Source: Gammaproteobacteria bacterium (GTDB taxonomy: Bacteria; Pseudomonadota; Gammaproteobacteria; Steroidobacterales; Steroidobacteraceae). Taken from it: DNA of 18,881 nt. Numbering within the stretch: position 1 is the first letter of the stretch; every line of letters starts with the position of its first letter. Location: positions 1 to 18,881 of the forward strand of contig JAQGOE010000090.1 of assembly GCA_028293725.1 (NCBI GenBank), written 5' to 3'. The translations under genes and the position numbers were made by a program. Shown one piece after another: positions 1-7,786 of this stretch. The notes beneath the pieces were generated by a model, which saw only the letters and a program-made list of their open reading frames with translations, searched no databases and had not been told where the DNA came from.

Positions 1-694
1 CCCGCCCCTGGATGATCGTCCCGGTCGTGCGGTCATAAATCCGAGTGCTCTGTCCGATGAATACCCCCATCGAGATTACCGAGCCGGCCTCGACGACCAC
101 TCCCTCGACAACCTCGGAGCGCGCCCCAATAAAACAATCATCCTCGATGATCGTAGGGCTCGCCTGCAGCGGCTCCAACACCCCTCCGATCCCAACACCC
201 CCGGAGAGATGTACGTTACGCCCGATCTGTGCGCACGACCCGACCGTTGCCCATGTATCCACCATCGTGCCAGATCCAACGTAAGCCCCGATGTTCACAT
301 AGCTAGGCATCAAAACAACATTAGACGCGATAAAAGCCCCGCGACGCACAACCGCGTGCGGCACAACCCGCGCGCCCCCCGCCCGTAGGTCTGCCTCCGT
401 AGCATCCGCGTACTTCAGCGGCACCTTGTCATAGAAGCGCGTATATCCCGCATCCATGACCACATTCTCATTCGAGCGGAAGTACAGCAGGACCGCCTTC
501 TTCAGCCACTCGTTGACGACCCACTTCCCGTCGATCTTCTCGGCCACCCGCGCCTGGCCCGAGTCGAGCAGCCCGATGCTGGCGCTAATGGCAACCTTCA
601 ACTCGGCACCCACACTGCTGGGCGTAATCTCGGCCCGCCGCTCGAACGCCGCCTCGATTGTCGTCCGAAGCTTCTGCAGATCCCCGATAGTCAT
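1..694 (-). CDS. dapD: 2,3,4,5-tetrahydropyridine-2,6-dicarboxylate N-succinyltransferase (partial, 3' end missing)
   Basis: DapD transfers succinyl from succinyl-CoA to tetrahydrodipicolinate, the first committed step of the succinylase branch to diaminopimelate and lysine, in the cytoplasm. The frame opens with ATG at 694 ([20 protein letters not shown]) behind AGGGAAG seven bases upstream, and stays open for 231 codons to the window edge. The family protein is about 274 residues, so roughly 40 C-terminal residues lie outside. The visible part has the helical N-terminal domain and then the left-handed beta-helix with hexapeptide-type repeats, including the conserved stretches [20 protein letters not shown] and [17 protein letters not shown]. 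It lies 36 bases downstream of dapC on the same strand, so the two very probably share a transcript and act in successive steps. The identification is secure; only the truncation by the window edge limits it. Confidence 0.95.
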   Translation of the reverse strand, partial: MTIGDLQKLRTTIEAAFERRAEITPSSVGAELKVAISASIGLLDSGQARVAEKIDGKWVVNEWLKKAVLLYFRSNENVVMDAGYTRFYDKVPLKYADATEADLRAGGARVVPHAVVRRGAFIASNVVLMPSYVNIGAYVGSGTMVDTWATVGSCAQIGRNVHLSGGVGIGGVLEPLQASPTIIEDDCFIGARSEVVEGVVVEAGSVISMGVFIGQSTRIYDRTTGTIIQGR

Positions 695-730
695 CAGTAT
701 TCTTCCCTCACAATTATCTTTCTCGCAGGA

Positions 731-1933
731 TTATTCATCTCGCAGAAAGGCCCGAATCCGCTCCGCTGCCTCAACGCACTGCGCCACCGGCGCTACGAGC
801 GAAATCCTCACCCGCCCCGTACCCGGGTTCTCCCCGGAAGCGTCAGCCCGGGCCAGATAGCTCCCCGGCAACACGGTAAGATTCTTCCGCGCGAACAACT
901 CGCGGGTAAACCTCTCATCATCTCCGCCAACGTCGGTCCACAGATAAAACGCGCCCGCCGGCCTTTCCACCTTCATCACGGGCGCCAGGATCGGCAATAC
1001 CCGCTCGAACTTCTCCTGGTACAGCCGACGGTTCGCCACCGCATGCCCATCTTCCTGCCACGCAGCAACACTCGCGAGTTGTGTCGGCACCGCCATGGCA
1101 CTCCCATGATACGTCCGGTAAAGCAGAAACTGCTGCATGATCCGCGGATCGCCCGCAACAAAGCCGGACCGCAATCCCGGCACACTGGAGCGCTTCGACA
1201 GGCTGTGAAACACCACGCAGCGCTGAAACCGATCGTGCCCCGCAGCAACACAAGCTTGCAACAGCCCCGGTGGCGGCGCGCCTTCATCCAGGTAGATCTC
1301 GGTGTAGCACTCGTCGGCCGCGATCACAAAGTCATAACGATCGGCAAGTTCCAACGCCCGCCGCAGATACGATAGCGGCAACACCGCCCCGGTCGGGTTC
1401 CCGGGGCTGCACAGAAACAACACCTGACACCGGCGCCACACGGGTTCCGGCACGGCGTCGAGATCCGGCATATACGACGACGCAGCCGTCGTATTCAGCA
1501 TGTACGGCTCCGCTCCCGCCAGCAGCGCCGCCCCCTCATAAATCTGGTAAAACGGATTCGGCATCAACACCAGCGGAGAGTCACGCCGCTCATCCACGAC
1601 AGCCTGCACGAACGCGAACAGCGCCTCGCGCGTCCCATTCACGGGCAACACCATGGTCTCCGGATCAACGCTAGAGCCAGGCAACCCAAACCGCCGCTCC
1701 AGCCAGGAAGCACAGGCCCCGCGAAACTCAGGCAACCCCGCCGTAGCCGGATAACTCCCCAACTTATCGAGCGCCCCCCGTAGCGTCTCCAGCACAAACG
1801 CCGGCGCCACATGCTGCGGCTCCCCAATCGACATGCTGATATGCGCCAACCCCGCCGGCGGCATCGCCCCAGCTTTCAAACGAGCCAGCCGCTCAAACGG
1901 GTAAGCGTGCAACTTCTCGAGCCGAGGGTTCAC
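731..1933 (-). CDS. dapC: N-succinyldiaminopimelate aminotransferase
   Basis: DapC is a PLP-dependent class I/II aminotransferase. It converts N-succinyl-2-amino-6-ketopimelate to N-succinyl-LL-diaminopimelate with glutamate as donor, directly after DapD. The 400-residue product shows the fold-type I landmarks: NPTG at 179-182, the PLP-contacting D207 and Y210 in AADECY, the Schiff-base lysine K247 in SLSKRS, and a carboxylate-binding arginine near R376 in RVRISL. The N-terminus MNPRLEKLHAYPFERL matches the usual DapC opening. The start codon is GTG at 1933, preceded by GGAGAGAGG about five bases upstream, which supports it over later ATGs. It lies 55 bases after glnD and 36 before dapD. Many non-enteric bacteria have this dedicated enzyme, whereas E. 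coli uses ArgD and SerC for the step. A generic aminotransferase is possible by fold, but the dapD neighbour argues for DapC. Confidence 0.93.
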   Translation of the reverse strand: MNPRLEKLHAYPFERLARLKAGAMPPAGLAHISMSIGEPQHVAPAFVLETLRGALDKLGSYPATAGLPEFRGACASWLERRFGLPGSSVDPETMVLPVNGTREALFAFVQAVVDERRDSPLVLMPNPFYQIYEGAALLAGAEPYMLNTTAASSYMPDLDAVPEPVWRRCQVLFLCSPGNPTGAVLPLSYLRRALELADRYDFVIAADECYTEIYLDEGAPPPGLLQACVAAGHDRFQRCVVFHSLSKRSSVPGLRSGFVAGDPRIMQQFLLYRTYHGSAMAVPTQLASVAAWQEDGHAVANRRLYQEKFERVLPILAPVMKVERPAGAFYLWTDVGGDDERFTRELFARKNLTVLPGSYLARADASGENPGTGRVRISLVAPVAQCVEAAERIRAFLRDE

Positions 1934-1988
1934 AGCGACCTCTCTCCATCCGCGCAGGCCGCCCCGGCGCCGCTCACCACACCCCCGC

Positions 1989-4688
1989 TCACGACGTCTG
2001 CCGCCGATCCAACGCCTGCTTCATCCTCTCCCTAAGCCTCTGCTCCTGCCCCGCCTCCAGCGGCTGATTCTCGAGATCCGTCACATAGAACACGTCCTCA
2101 GCCCGCTCCCCCACAGTCATAATCTTGGCAGCATGCAACTCAATCCCTTGCTCCATCAACACCTTGCCCACATCACACAACAACCCCGGCCGGTCCCCCG
2201 CGACGAGTTCCAACACCGACCGCCGATTGCGCTCATCCACGCTCAAAGCAATCTGCGTCGGCGTATTGAACATCCGAGCCTGGCGCGGCGCCCGCCGCAA
2301 AACCGAGAATGTCGTGTCATCGGGCCGCTGCAGCGACCGCCACAACGCATGCTCGATCTCACTCTGCCGATCCCGATCCGTAATCGGCGCCCCGTCATCC
2401 TCGAGCACGTGATAGAGATCCAAACTAAATCCATCGCCGGTAGGCGTAATCCGGGCGTCTACGATGTTGAGCCCCAACTGATCGAGCACTGCCGTAGTCC
2501 GCGCGAACCCATAGCGCCGCGGGCGCGCGAAAATCAACACCGCTGTCGTTCCCCGCACACTACGCGGGTCCAACGCCACCAGCGGCTCATCCGACCCCTG
2601 ATCCCGCTCCGCCAGCAGCCGCGCGTGCCACGCCACTTCCTCCGGCGAATGCTGCAAAAAGTAAGCCGCCGAAAATCGCGACCACGTCCGCTCGACATCC
2701 TTCTCCGGCACGCCACGCTCGACCAACAGCCGCCGCGCCGCGTCCTGCGTCTCCCGCACGAGCTGATCCTGATCGATCGGACTTTCCAATCCCCGCCGCA
2801 GCGCTCGTTTCACCCGATCGTAGAAGTCATGAAACAGCGAAGCCTTCCACGAATTCCACAGCTTCGGATTCGTCCCGCGCACATCCGCGCAAGTCAGCGC
2901 AAAGAGATAGTCGAGGTGATTCTCATCTCCCACCTTGCGCGCAAACGCCGCAATCACCTGCGGATCGCTGATGTCCTGCTTCTGCGAAGTAATCGATAAC
3001 TCGAGATGATTCCGCACCAGCCAGGCCACCAGCCGGGCATCGTAAGGAGAGAGTCCCTGCTCGAGACAGAACGCCTCAGCGTCGACGCCCCCCAATTCGG
3101 AGTGATCCCCGCCACGCCCCTTGGCAATGTCATGAAACAACGCCGCCAGGTAAGCCACTTCGGGCTTAGGCAGCTGCTGCATGATCCGCGACGCCTCAGG
3201 CACCTCGTGATCGTAACGCGGGATCGCAAACCGCCGCAGGTTACTAACAACAAACAACGTATGCGCATCGACGGTATACGCATGAAACAAGTCATACTGC
3301 ATGCGCCCGACGATGCGTCCAAACGCCGGGATGTACCGCCCCAGCACCCCGTAGGTATTCATCCGCCGCAGCTCATGCGTCACGCCGACAGGCGAGCGCA
3401 GGATCTCCAGGAAAAGCCGATGATGCCGGGGATTCTGCCGAAACTCCTCGTCAATGAGCCACAGGCTGCGCGCCACCGCACGCATCGTGGACGCCCGCAC
3501 CCCATTGATCTCCGGATTCTGCTGCAACAACACAAACAACTCGAGCAGCGTCGACGGCGTCCGCACGAAGATATCGTCGCTGACAGCCTCCAGCGACCCG
3601 TTGCGCATCTGAAACCGCGGATTCAACGGCCGGGGAGGGTCCGTCTCATTCAGAATGGCTTCGCGAAACAGCTGCAGCAACAACTCATTCAACAAGCTGA
3701 CGTCCATGACAGTACGGTAGTACCGCTGCATGAACTGCTCGACGGCCAACGTGTAGGAGGCGTCCTCGTACCCGAAGGTCTGCGCAAGCTTGATCTGATG
3801 ATCAAACAGTAACCGGTCTTCACGCCGTCCCGTGACGACATGCAGCCCGAACCGCACCTTCCACAACACCGCCTGCGCCTGCTTCAAGCGTCGCAGCTCC
3901 GCGCCGCTCAAAAAGCCGCGCGTTACGAGCCCGTCCAGAGTGTCCGATCCAAAGTGCCGCTTCGCAACCCACGCAATCGTCTGAATGTCGCGCAACCCAC
4001 CAGGCCCGGTTTTCACGTTAGGCTCGAGGTTGTAAGCCGTGTCGTGCGCCTTCTGGTGCCGCTCCGCCTGCTCCCGCACCTTTGCCTCGAAGAACTCCTT
4101 CACCGGCCAGACCTTGTCAGGCCCGAGCGCCACCCGCATCGAAGCCACCAACTCCTCGTTGCCCGCAAGCAGCCGGGCCTCGATGAGAGTCGTCATCACA
4201 CTGACATCAGCGACACTCTCCTGCGCACACTCCTCAACAGTGCGCACGCTGTGACCGACCTCGAGTCCGATATCCCACAGAAAGGTAACGAGCCGCTCGA
4301 CCATGCCCTTGCCAGCGGCGTCAGGCGCCCCCGGCACCAACAACAGAATGTCGATATCAGAGCAGGGATGCAGCTCCCCGCGCCCATAACCGCCAACGGC
4401 GACCAGCGCCCACGAACCCGTAGCCGGCACAGACTGCGCCCGCCACACCTCACGCAACACGATATCCACGAGCGCCGCGCGCGCGTGCACGAGCCCTTCA
4501 ACAGGCTCCTCCGCCAGGAAGCGAGCCTTCAGCTCCTCATGCGCATGCCGCAATAGCTCGCGGTAAGCAGTAGGGGACCCCGCCGCTTCGGCCAGCAGAA
4601 CGGGTAAGCGACTTAAAAGCGGCCAGGGGGCACTCCAGGAGGTGGCCGGGAGTGCTTCTTCTAGGAGTTCGTTATCACTGGAGACCAT
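1989..4688 (-). CDS. glnD: Bifunctional [PII] uridylyltransferase / uridylyl-removing enzyme
   Basis: GlnD senses glutamine and adds or removes UMP on PII proteins (GlnB/GlnK), setting glutamine synthetase activity and NtrBC signalling. The 899-residue product has the full domain order. The nucleotidyltransferase motif is at 99-117 (GGYGRGELHPCSDIDILLL, metal-binding D111 and D113). A central helical region follows. The HD hydrolase has HD at 519-520 and GGDHSELG just after. Two C-terminal ACT domains lie at about 714-795 and 825-895, the second opening VLELVAGDRPGLL. Both active sites look intact, so both activities are expected. It begins four bases after the map stop codon with no clear Shine-Dalgarno sequence, which suggests translation coupled to map. 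E. coli GlnD is 890 residues, so the length is normal. Confidence 0.97.
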   Translation of the reverse strand: MVSSDNELLEEALPATSWSAPWPLLSRLPVLLAEAAGSPTAYRELLRHAHEELKARFLAEEPVEGLVHARAALVDIVLREVWRAQSVPATGSWALVAVGGYGRGELHPCSDIDILLLVPGAPDAAGKGMVERLVTFLWDIGLEVGHSVRTVEECAQESVADVSVMTTLIEARLLAGNEELVASMRVALGPDKVWPVKEFFEAKVREQAERHQKAHDTAYNLEPNVKTGPGGLRDIQTIAWVAKRHFGSDTLDGLVTRGFLSGAELRRLKQAQAVLWKVRFGLHVVTGRREDRLLFDHQIKLAQTFGYEDASYTLAVEQFMQRYYRTVMDVSLLNELLLQLFREAILNETDPPRPLNPRFQMRNGSLEAVSDDIFVRTPSTLLELFVLLQQNPEINGVRASTMRAVARSLWLIDEEFRQNPRHHRLFLEILRSPVGVTHELRRMNTYGVLGRYIPAFGRIVGRMQYDLFHAYTVDAHTLFVVSNLRRFAIPRYDHEVPEASRIMQQLPKPEVAYLAALFHDIAKGRGGDHSELGGVDAEAFCLEQGLSPYDARLVAWLVRNHLELSITSQKQDISDPQVIAAFARKVGDENHLDYLFALTCADVRGTNPKLWNSWKASLFHDFYDRVKRALRRGLESPIDQDQLVRETQDAARRLLVERGVPEKDVERTWSRFSAAYFLQHSPEEVAWHARLLAERDQGSDEPLVALDPRSVRGTTAVLIFARPRRYGFARTTAVLDQLGLNIVDARITPTGDGFSLDLYHVLEDDGAPITDRDRQSEIEHALWRSLQRPDDTTFSVLRRAPRQARMFNTPTQIALSVDERNRRSVLELVAGDRPGLLCDVGKVLMEQGIELHAAKIMTVGERAEDVFYVTDLENQPLEAGQEQRLRERMKQALDRRQTS

Positions 4689-4692
4689 TCAA

Positions 4693-5463
4693 TTAGTGTT
4701 GCCGGCCCTGCGCGGGAAGGGTCAGCACTTCAAACCCCGTATCGGTGACGAGCACAGTGTGCTCCCACTGCGCCGAAAGCGAGTGGTCCTTCGTAATGAC
4801 CGTCCACCCGTCCGGCAGCAGCCGCACGTGGCGCTTTCCCGCATTCACCATCGGCTCGATCGTGAACGTCATTCCCTTACGGAGCTCCAGTCCGGTCCCC
4901 GGCTCGCCGTAGTGCAGTACCTGCGGGTCCTCGTGATAGATCCGCCCAATTCCATGCCCGCAATACTCGCGCACTACAGAGTAGTCCCGCTCCTCCACGA
5001 ACTGCTGGATCGCATGTCCAATGTCCCCCAGGTGCGTCCCGGGTTTCACGGTCTCGATCCCTTTCCACATGGCCTCAAAGCAGGTTTCGGCCAGCCGCTG
5101 CGCGTGCGGCGCCGGCTTCCCCACGAAGTACATGCGGCTGGTATCCCCATGGAACCCGTCCCGGATCACCGTGACATCGATATTCACGAAATCTCCGGCC
5201 TTCAGCCGCTTGTCGTTCGGGATGCCGTGGCAGACGACGTGGTTCACAGAAGTGCAGATCGTCTTTGGGAACCCCCGGTAATTCAGGTTCGCCGGGATCG
5301 ACCGCTGCACCTCCACGATGTAGTCGTGGCAGAGCTTATCGAGCTCCTCCGTAGTCACCCCGGGGACGACGTGCTCCCCGATCATGTCCAGCACCTCGGC
5401 GGCCAGCCGGCCGGCGATGCGCATCTTTTCCTGTTCCTCGGGAGTCTTGATCGTGACGTGCAT
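4693..5463 (-). CDS. map: Type I methionine aminopeptidase
   Basis: Map removes the initiator methionine from nascent cytoplasmic proteins when the second residue is small. The 256-residue product is of the short type Ia, without N-terminal extension. The five metal ligands are present: D96, D107, H170, E203 and E234, plus the substrate-side H79. Conserved segments include NIDVTVIRDGFHGDTSRMY, YCGHGIGRIYHEDP and FTIEPM. The ATG start at 5463 gives MHVTIKTPEEQEKMRIAGRL, matching the family N-terminus. No strong ribosome-binding site is visible upstream (leader reads GAGAATCTCGAGCCAAT before ATG). It is first in the minus-strand operon map-glnD-dapC-dapD and faces rpsB across a 252-base divergent region. 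A neighbouring position for map and rpsB is usual in proteobacteria. Confidence 0.97.
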   Translation of the reverse strand: MHVTIKTPEEQEKMRIAGRLAAEVLDMIGEHVVPGVTTEELDKLCHDYIVEVQRSIPANLNYRGFPKTICTSVNHVVCHGIPNDKRLKAGDFVNIDVTVIRDGFHGDTSRMYFVGKPAPHAQRLAETCFEAMWKGIETVKPGTHLGDIGHAIQQFVEERDYSVVREYCGHGIGRIYHEDPQVLHYGEPGTGLELRKGMTFTIEPMVNAGKRHVRLLPDGWTVITKDHSLSAQWEHTVLVTDTGFEVLTLPAQGRQH

Positions 5464-5528
5464 ATTGGCTCGAGATTCTCATCCCGCGAAGCGCGGCTGG
5501 CGGGCCGCGTTCAGGGGTGCGTAAGGCG

Positions 5529-5557
5529 TTGTTCGGACGAGGTCTTCATGGTATAAA
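5529..5557 (+). promoter_or_regulatory. Predicted rpsB-tsf promoter with extended -10
   Basis: TTGTTC (5529-5534) lies 17 bases before TATAAA (5552-5557). The bases TGG just before the -10 box (5549-5551) form the TGn of an extended -10 element. A GC-rich discriminator, GCGCGGCC, follows at once, which is typical of stringently controlled ribosomal promoters in gammaproteobacteria. Transcription would start near 5564, leaving a leader of about 150 bases before rpsB. The -35 box is only a three of six match, but the -10 element is strong. The assignment is by motif and position. Confidence 0.55.
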
Positions 5558-5576
5558 GCGCGGCCTTTTTTGGCAA
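5548..5576 (-). promoter_or_regulatory. Predicted sigma-70 promoter for map-glnD-dapC-dapD
   Basis: Reading the minus strand, TTGCCA (5576-5571) is followed after exactly 17 bases by TACCAT (5553-5548), five of six and four of six matches to the sigma-70 boxes. Transcription would start near 5540 and give a leader of about 75 bases before map. That leader holds a small perfect hairpin, CCGCG/CGCGG around a three-base loop at 5484-5496. The -10 box overlaps the -10 box of the opposite rpsB promoter. This is a motif reading only, with no experimental support. Confidence 0.45.
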
Positions 5577-5610
5577 CGCACTGTACTTTACTAACCCCAC
5601 ACGCTTATCA

Positions 5611-5674
5611 CTGGTCTTATTGACCAGACCTCCTGTGGCTGGGTGCCCCTGAACCTCGTTTCAAGGGTGGCCAC
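5611..5674 (+). promoter_or_regulatory. Structured rpsB leader, candidate S2 autoregulatory site
   Basis: Two hairpins can be drawn in the mRNA leader. CTGGTC (5611-5616) pairs with GACCAG (5622-5627) around a five-base loop. GTGGC (5635-5639) pairs with GCCAC (5670-5674), and inside it CCC-C-TGAA (5646-5653) pairs with TTCA-A-GGG (5660-5667) around a six-base loop, with one mismatch and a four-base bulge on the left. In E. coli, S2 represses its own rpsB-tsf mRNA through a structured leader, and that is the inferred role. The pairings were found by eye, and homology to the known S2 site is not shown. The rpsB ribosome-binding site AGGAG (5703-5707) lies downstream and outside the helices. 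Confidence 0.4.
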
Positions 5675-5715
5675 GAGGGATACGCGGAGGCCCAACCCAA
5701 GCAGGAGATTTTGCA

Positions 5716-6720
5716 ATGACCAGCGTGTCCATGCGACAGATGCTGGAAGCGGGTGTCCATTTCGGACACCAGACCCGCTTCTGGAACCCGAAGATGGCTC
5801 CTTTCATCTTTGGCGAACGCAACCGAATTCACATCATCAATCTCGAGAAGACGCAGCCTCTTTATACAGAGGCCGCCGGCTTCATTAAGAGCGTTATCGG
5901 CGATGGCGGCACCGTCCTCTTCGTCGGCACGAAACGCTCCGCGCGCGAGGCCGTGCAGGCCGAGGCGCTGCGCTCCGGCCAGCCCTTCGTGAACCAGCGC
6001 TGGCTCGGCGGCATGCTCACGAACTTCAAGACCATCCGCCAGTCCATCAAGCGGCTGAGCGAGATCACCGATCTGGCGGTTTCCGGCGCGCTCGACAAGC
6101 GCGGTAAGAAAGAAGCCACCCAGTTGCGCCGTGAAATGGAGAAGCTCGAGAGAAGTCTCGGTGGCATCAAGCACATGGATTCCCTGCCGGACGCCCTGTT
6201 CGTCATCGATGTCGGCCACGAGAAGATCGCGATTCACGAAGCGGCGAAGCTCGGTATCCCGGTCGTGGCCATCGTCGACACGAATTGTTCCCCGGACGGC
6301 ATCGACTACGTGATTCCCGGTAACGACGACGCCATGCGAGCGATCCGTCTTTACGCCGCTGGCATCGCGGACGCGGTCCTCGAAGGCAAGGAATCCGTGC
6401 CCACCGTGGCGACCGGCGAAGACGAATTCGTTGAGCTCGATGAAGCCGGCAATCCGCGCAAGAAGTCCCGTGGACGTCCGCGTCCTGCGGCTGCGGTGCG
6501 TAAGAAGCCTGCTGCCGGACGCCGCCGGCCTCCGGTTGCTGCTGTTGTCGCGCCCGTTGTCGAAGGCAGCCCGGTTGTAGTGGACGACGAAGACTTAGAC
6601 GCAGAGGAAGTCGCGGCCGCAGCGGCAGCTGCGGTCGGCCCGGCCCCCACGCAGGTCATCCCGCCGCGTCGCCCCACCAGCGGTGCCGGTGGTCGTCGCA
6701 AGGGCGGCGGTCGCGAATGA
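5716..6720 (+). CDS. rpsB: 30S ribosomal protein S2 with long C-terminal extension
   Basis: S2 joins the small subunit late and is needed for S1 binding. Residues 1 to about 240 are a full S2: [57 protein letters not shown], the coiled-coil insertion at about 110-155, and [21 protein letters not shown]. coli S2 is 241 residues and this one is 334. The extra 90 or so residues have a clear charge pattern: a basic patch at 248-272 containing RGRPRP, then a Val/Ala and acidic stretch at 273-298 (DDEDLDAEE), a run of seven alanines at 300-306, and a basic Gly/Arg end. The ATG at 5716 has AGGAG eight bases upstream. The 3' part has the same high-GC composition as the gene, so no sign of a recent frameshift or insertion is seen. 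tsf follows 70 bases later. Confidence 0.97.
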   Translation: MTSVSMRQMLEAGVHFGHQTRFWNPKMAPFIFGERNRIHIINLEKTQPLYTEAAGFIKSVIGDGGTVLFVGTKRSAREAVQAEALRSGQPFVNQRWLGGMLTNFKTIRQSIKRLSEITDLAVSGALDKRGKKEATQLRREMEKLERSLGGIKHMDSLPDALFVIDVGHEKIAIHEAAKLGIPVVAIVDTNCSPDGIDYVIPGNDDAMRAIRLYAAGIADAVLEGKESVPTVATGEDEFVELDEAGNPRKKSRGRPRPAAAVRKKPAAGRRRPPVAAVVAPVVEGSPVVVDDEDLDAEEVAAAAAAAVGPAPTQVIPPRRPTSGAGGRRKGGGRE

Positions 6721-6727
6721 ACTCTTT

Positions 6728-6770
6728 GCAGAAAGACGCCCGGGGCGCGCCAGCCTGCGGCGCTTTCTGC
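6728..6770 (+). promoter_or_regulatory. Hairpin between rpsB and tsf
   Basis: GCAGAAAG (6728-6735) pairs perfectly with CTTTCTGC (6763-6770). After one bulged A (6736), CGCC (6737-6740) pairs with GGCG (6759-6762), giving a 12-bp stem with a GC-rich apical part. It starts eight bases after the S2 stop and ends 20 bases before the tsf ATG. No T run follows directly, so it is not a canonical terminator. It may be a partial attenuator, a pause site, or an mRNA processing or stability element that tunes the ratio of S2 to EF-Ts. The structure is seen in the sequence; the role is inference. Confidence 0.5.
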
Positions 6771-6790
6771 GATGACAGGATTTGTTTTTA

Positions 6791-7684
6791 ATGAATATCA
6801 CAGCAGATGCAGTCAAGCAGCTCCGCGAGCGCACCGGCGCGGGGATGATGGAGTGCAAGAAGGCACTCGTTGAAACGAAGGGTGACCTCGACGCCGCCGC
6901 CGACCTCATGCGCAAGCAGGGGCTGGCGAAGGCCGACAAGAAGGCCTCTCGTGTAGCCGCCGAGGGTGTGGTCGTTGTCGAGAAATCGGCCGACGCGCAC
7001 ACCGCGGCACTGGTCGAGATCAACTGCGAGACCGATTTCGTGGCTCGCGAGCAGGACTTCCGCGGCTTCGCGCAGGCCGTGGCGGCCGTCGCTTTGACCA
7101 GCAAGCCGGCTTCGCCTGAGGCACTGCTTGGCGCCAAGCTGCCGAGCGGTGAGACGGTTGACGAGCGTCGTCGTGCGCTCATCGCCAAGATCGGTGAGAA
7201 CATCAGCGTCCGTCGCTTTGCGGTGCTCACTTCGTCCGATCATCTCGGCGCGTATGTGCACGGCACGCGCATCGGCGCGTTGGTGGCGGTGAAGGGTGGC
7301 GATGCCGCTCTCGCGCACGACATCGCGATGCATGTGGCGGCCAGCAACCCGAAGTACCTGAGCCAGGCGCAGATCCCGGCGGACGTCGTTGCCAAGGAGC
7401 GCGACATCCTTACCCAGCAGGCGCAGGGCGAGGGCAAGCCGCCAGAGATCGTCGCGAAGATGGTCGAAGGGCGCTTGCGCAAGTCGCTAGGTGAGATCAC
7501 CCTCGCGGGACAGCCGTTCGTGAAGGACCCGGATGTCACTATCGAGAAGCTGCTGAAAGGCGCGAAGGCGGAAGTCACCGCGTATGAGCGCTTCGAAGTC
7601 GGCGCCGGCATCGAGAAGAAGCAGGAGGACTTCGTCGCGGAGGTCATGGCACAGGTGTCGAGTGCAACGCCTCAGAAGCACTGA
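6791..7684 (+). CDS. tsf: Elongation factor Ts
   Basis: EF-Ts is the nucleotide exchange factor that releases GDP from EF-Tu. The 297-residue product opens [20 protein letters not shown], the family N-terminal UBA-like domain, and carries the EF-Tu-contacting TDFV motif at 81-84 in [15 protein letters not shown]. The two-part core follows, including [14 protein letters not shown], and the C-terminal module with [20 protein letters not shown] nine bases upstream could add three residues (MFL), but the ATG at 6791 matches the family start and has AGGA (6777-6780) ten bases ahead, so it is preferred. It shares the rpsB transcript and ends 21 bases before an intrinsic terminator. The length is slightly above the 283 residues of E. 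coli. Confidence 0.97.
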   Translation: MNITADAVKQLRERTGAGMMECKKALVETKGDLDAAADLMRKQGLAKADKKASRVAAEGVVVVEKSADAHTAALVEINCETDFVAREQDFRGFAQAVAAVALTSKPASPEALLGAKLPSGETVDERRRALIAKIGENISVRRFAVLTSSDHLGAYVHGTRIGALVAVKGGDAALAHDIAMHVAASNPKYLSQAQIPADVVAKERDILTQQAQGEGKPPEIVAKMVEGRLRKSLGEITLAGQPFVKDPDVTIEKLLKGAKAEVTAYERFEVGAGIEKKQEDFVAEVMAQVSSATPQKH

Positions 7685-7704
7685 CGGGCAGACAGGTCAG
7701 AGAG

Positions 7705-7731
7705 AAAACCCCGCCCCGCGCGGGGTTTTTT
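7705..7731 (+). terminator. Intrinsic terminator after tsf
   Basis: AAAACCCCGC (7705-7714) pairs perfectly with GCGGGGTTTT (7720-7729) around the five-base loop CCCGC. The T run continues to 7731, giving six T in a row. This is a textbook Rho-independent terminator and the only one in the window. Its place 21 bases after the tsf stop closes the rpsB-tsf unit and implies that pyrH needs its own promoter or read-through. Confidence 0.9.
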
Positions 7732-7768
7732 CCATCTAACGTCCTTAGCACAGGGGTAGTCACTTCAA

Positions 7769-7786
7769 ATGGCGGTCTTCCAATGA
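7769..7786 (+). other. Five-codon open frame overlapping the pyrH start
   Basis: ATG at 7769 opens MAVFQ and its TGA (7784-7786) overlaps the pyrH ATG (7783-7785) as ATGA. AGGGG (7752-7756) lies 12 bases before it, while pyrH itself has no evident ribosome-binding site. It could serve as a leader cistron that delivers ribosomes to pyrH by termination and reinitiation. It could equally be chance, since such a short frame needs little luck. No conservation data are available here. Confidence 0.2.

Noticed and set aside
2133..4556. Several plus-strand frames of 238-288 codons opposite glnD
   Set aside because: They are Arg/Pro/His/Gln-rich shadows of glnD codons, whose protein is complete with all domains in order.
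4642..5556. 304-codon plus-strand frame opposite map, reaching toward rpsB
   Set aside because: map carries all five metal ligands on the minus strand, and the opposite frame has no motif and would run through the predicted rpsB promoter.
6782..6790. Upstream TTG start for tsf adding MFL
   Set aside because: The family N-terminus begins at the ATG at 6791, which also has better ribosome-binding-site spacing.
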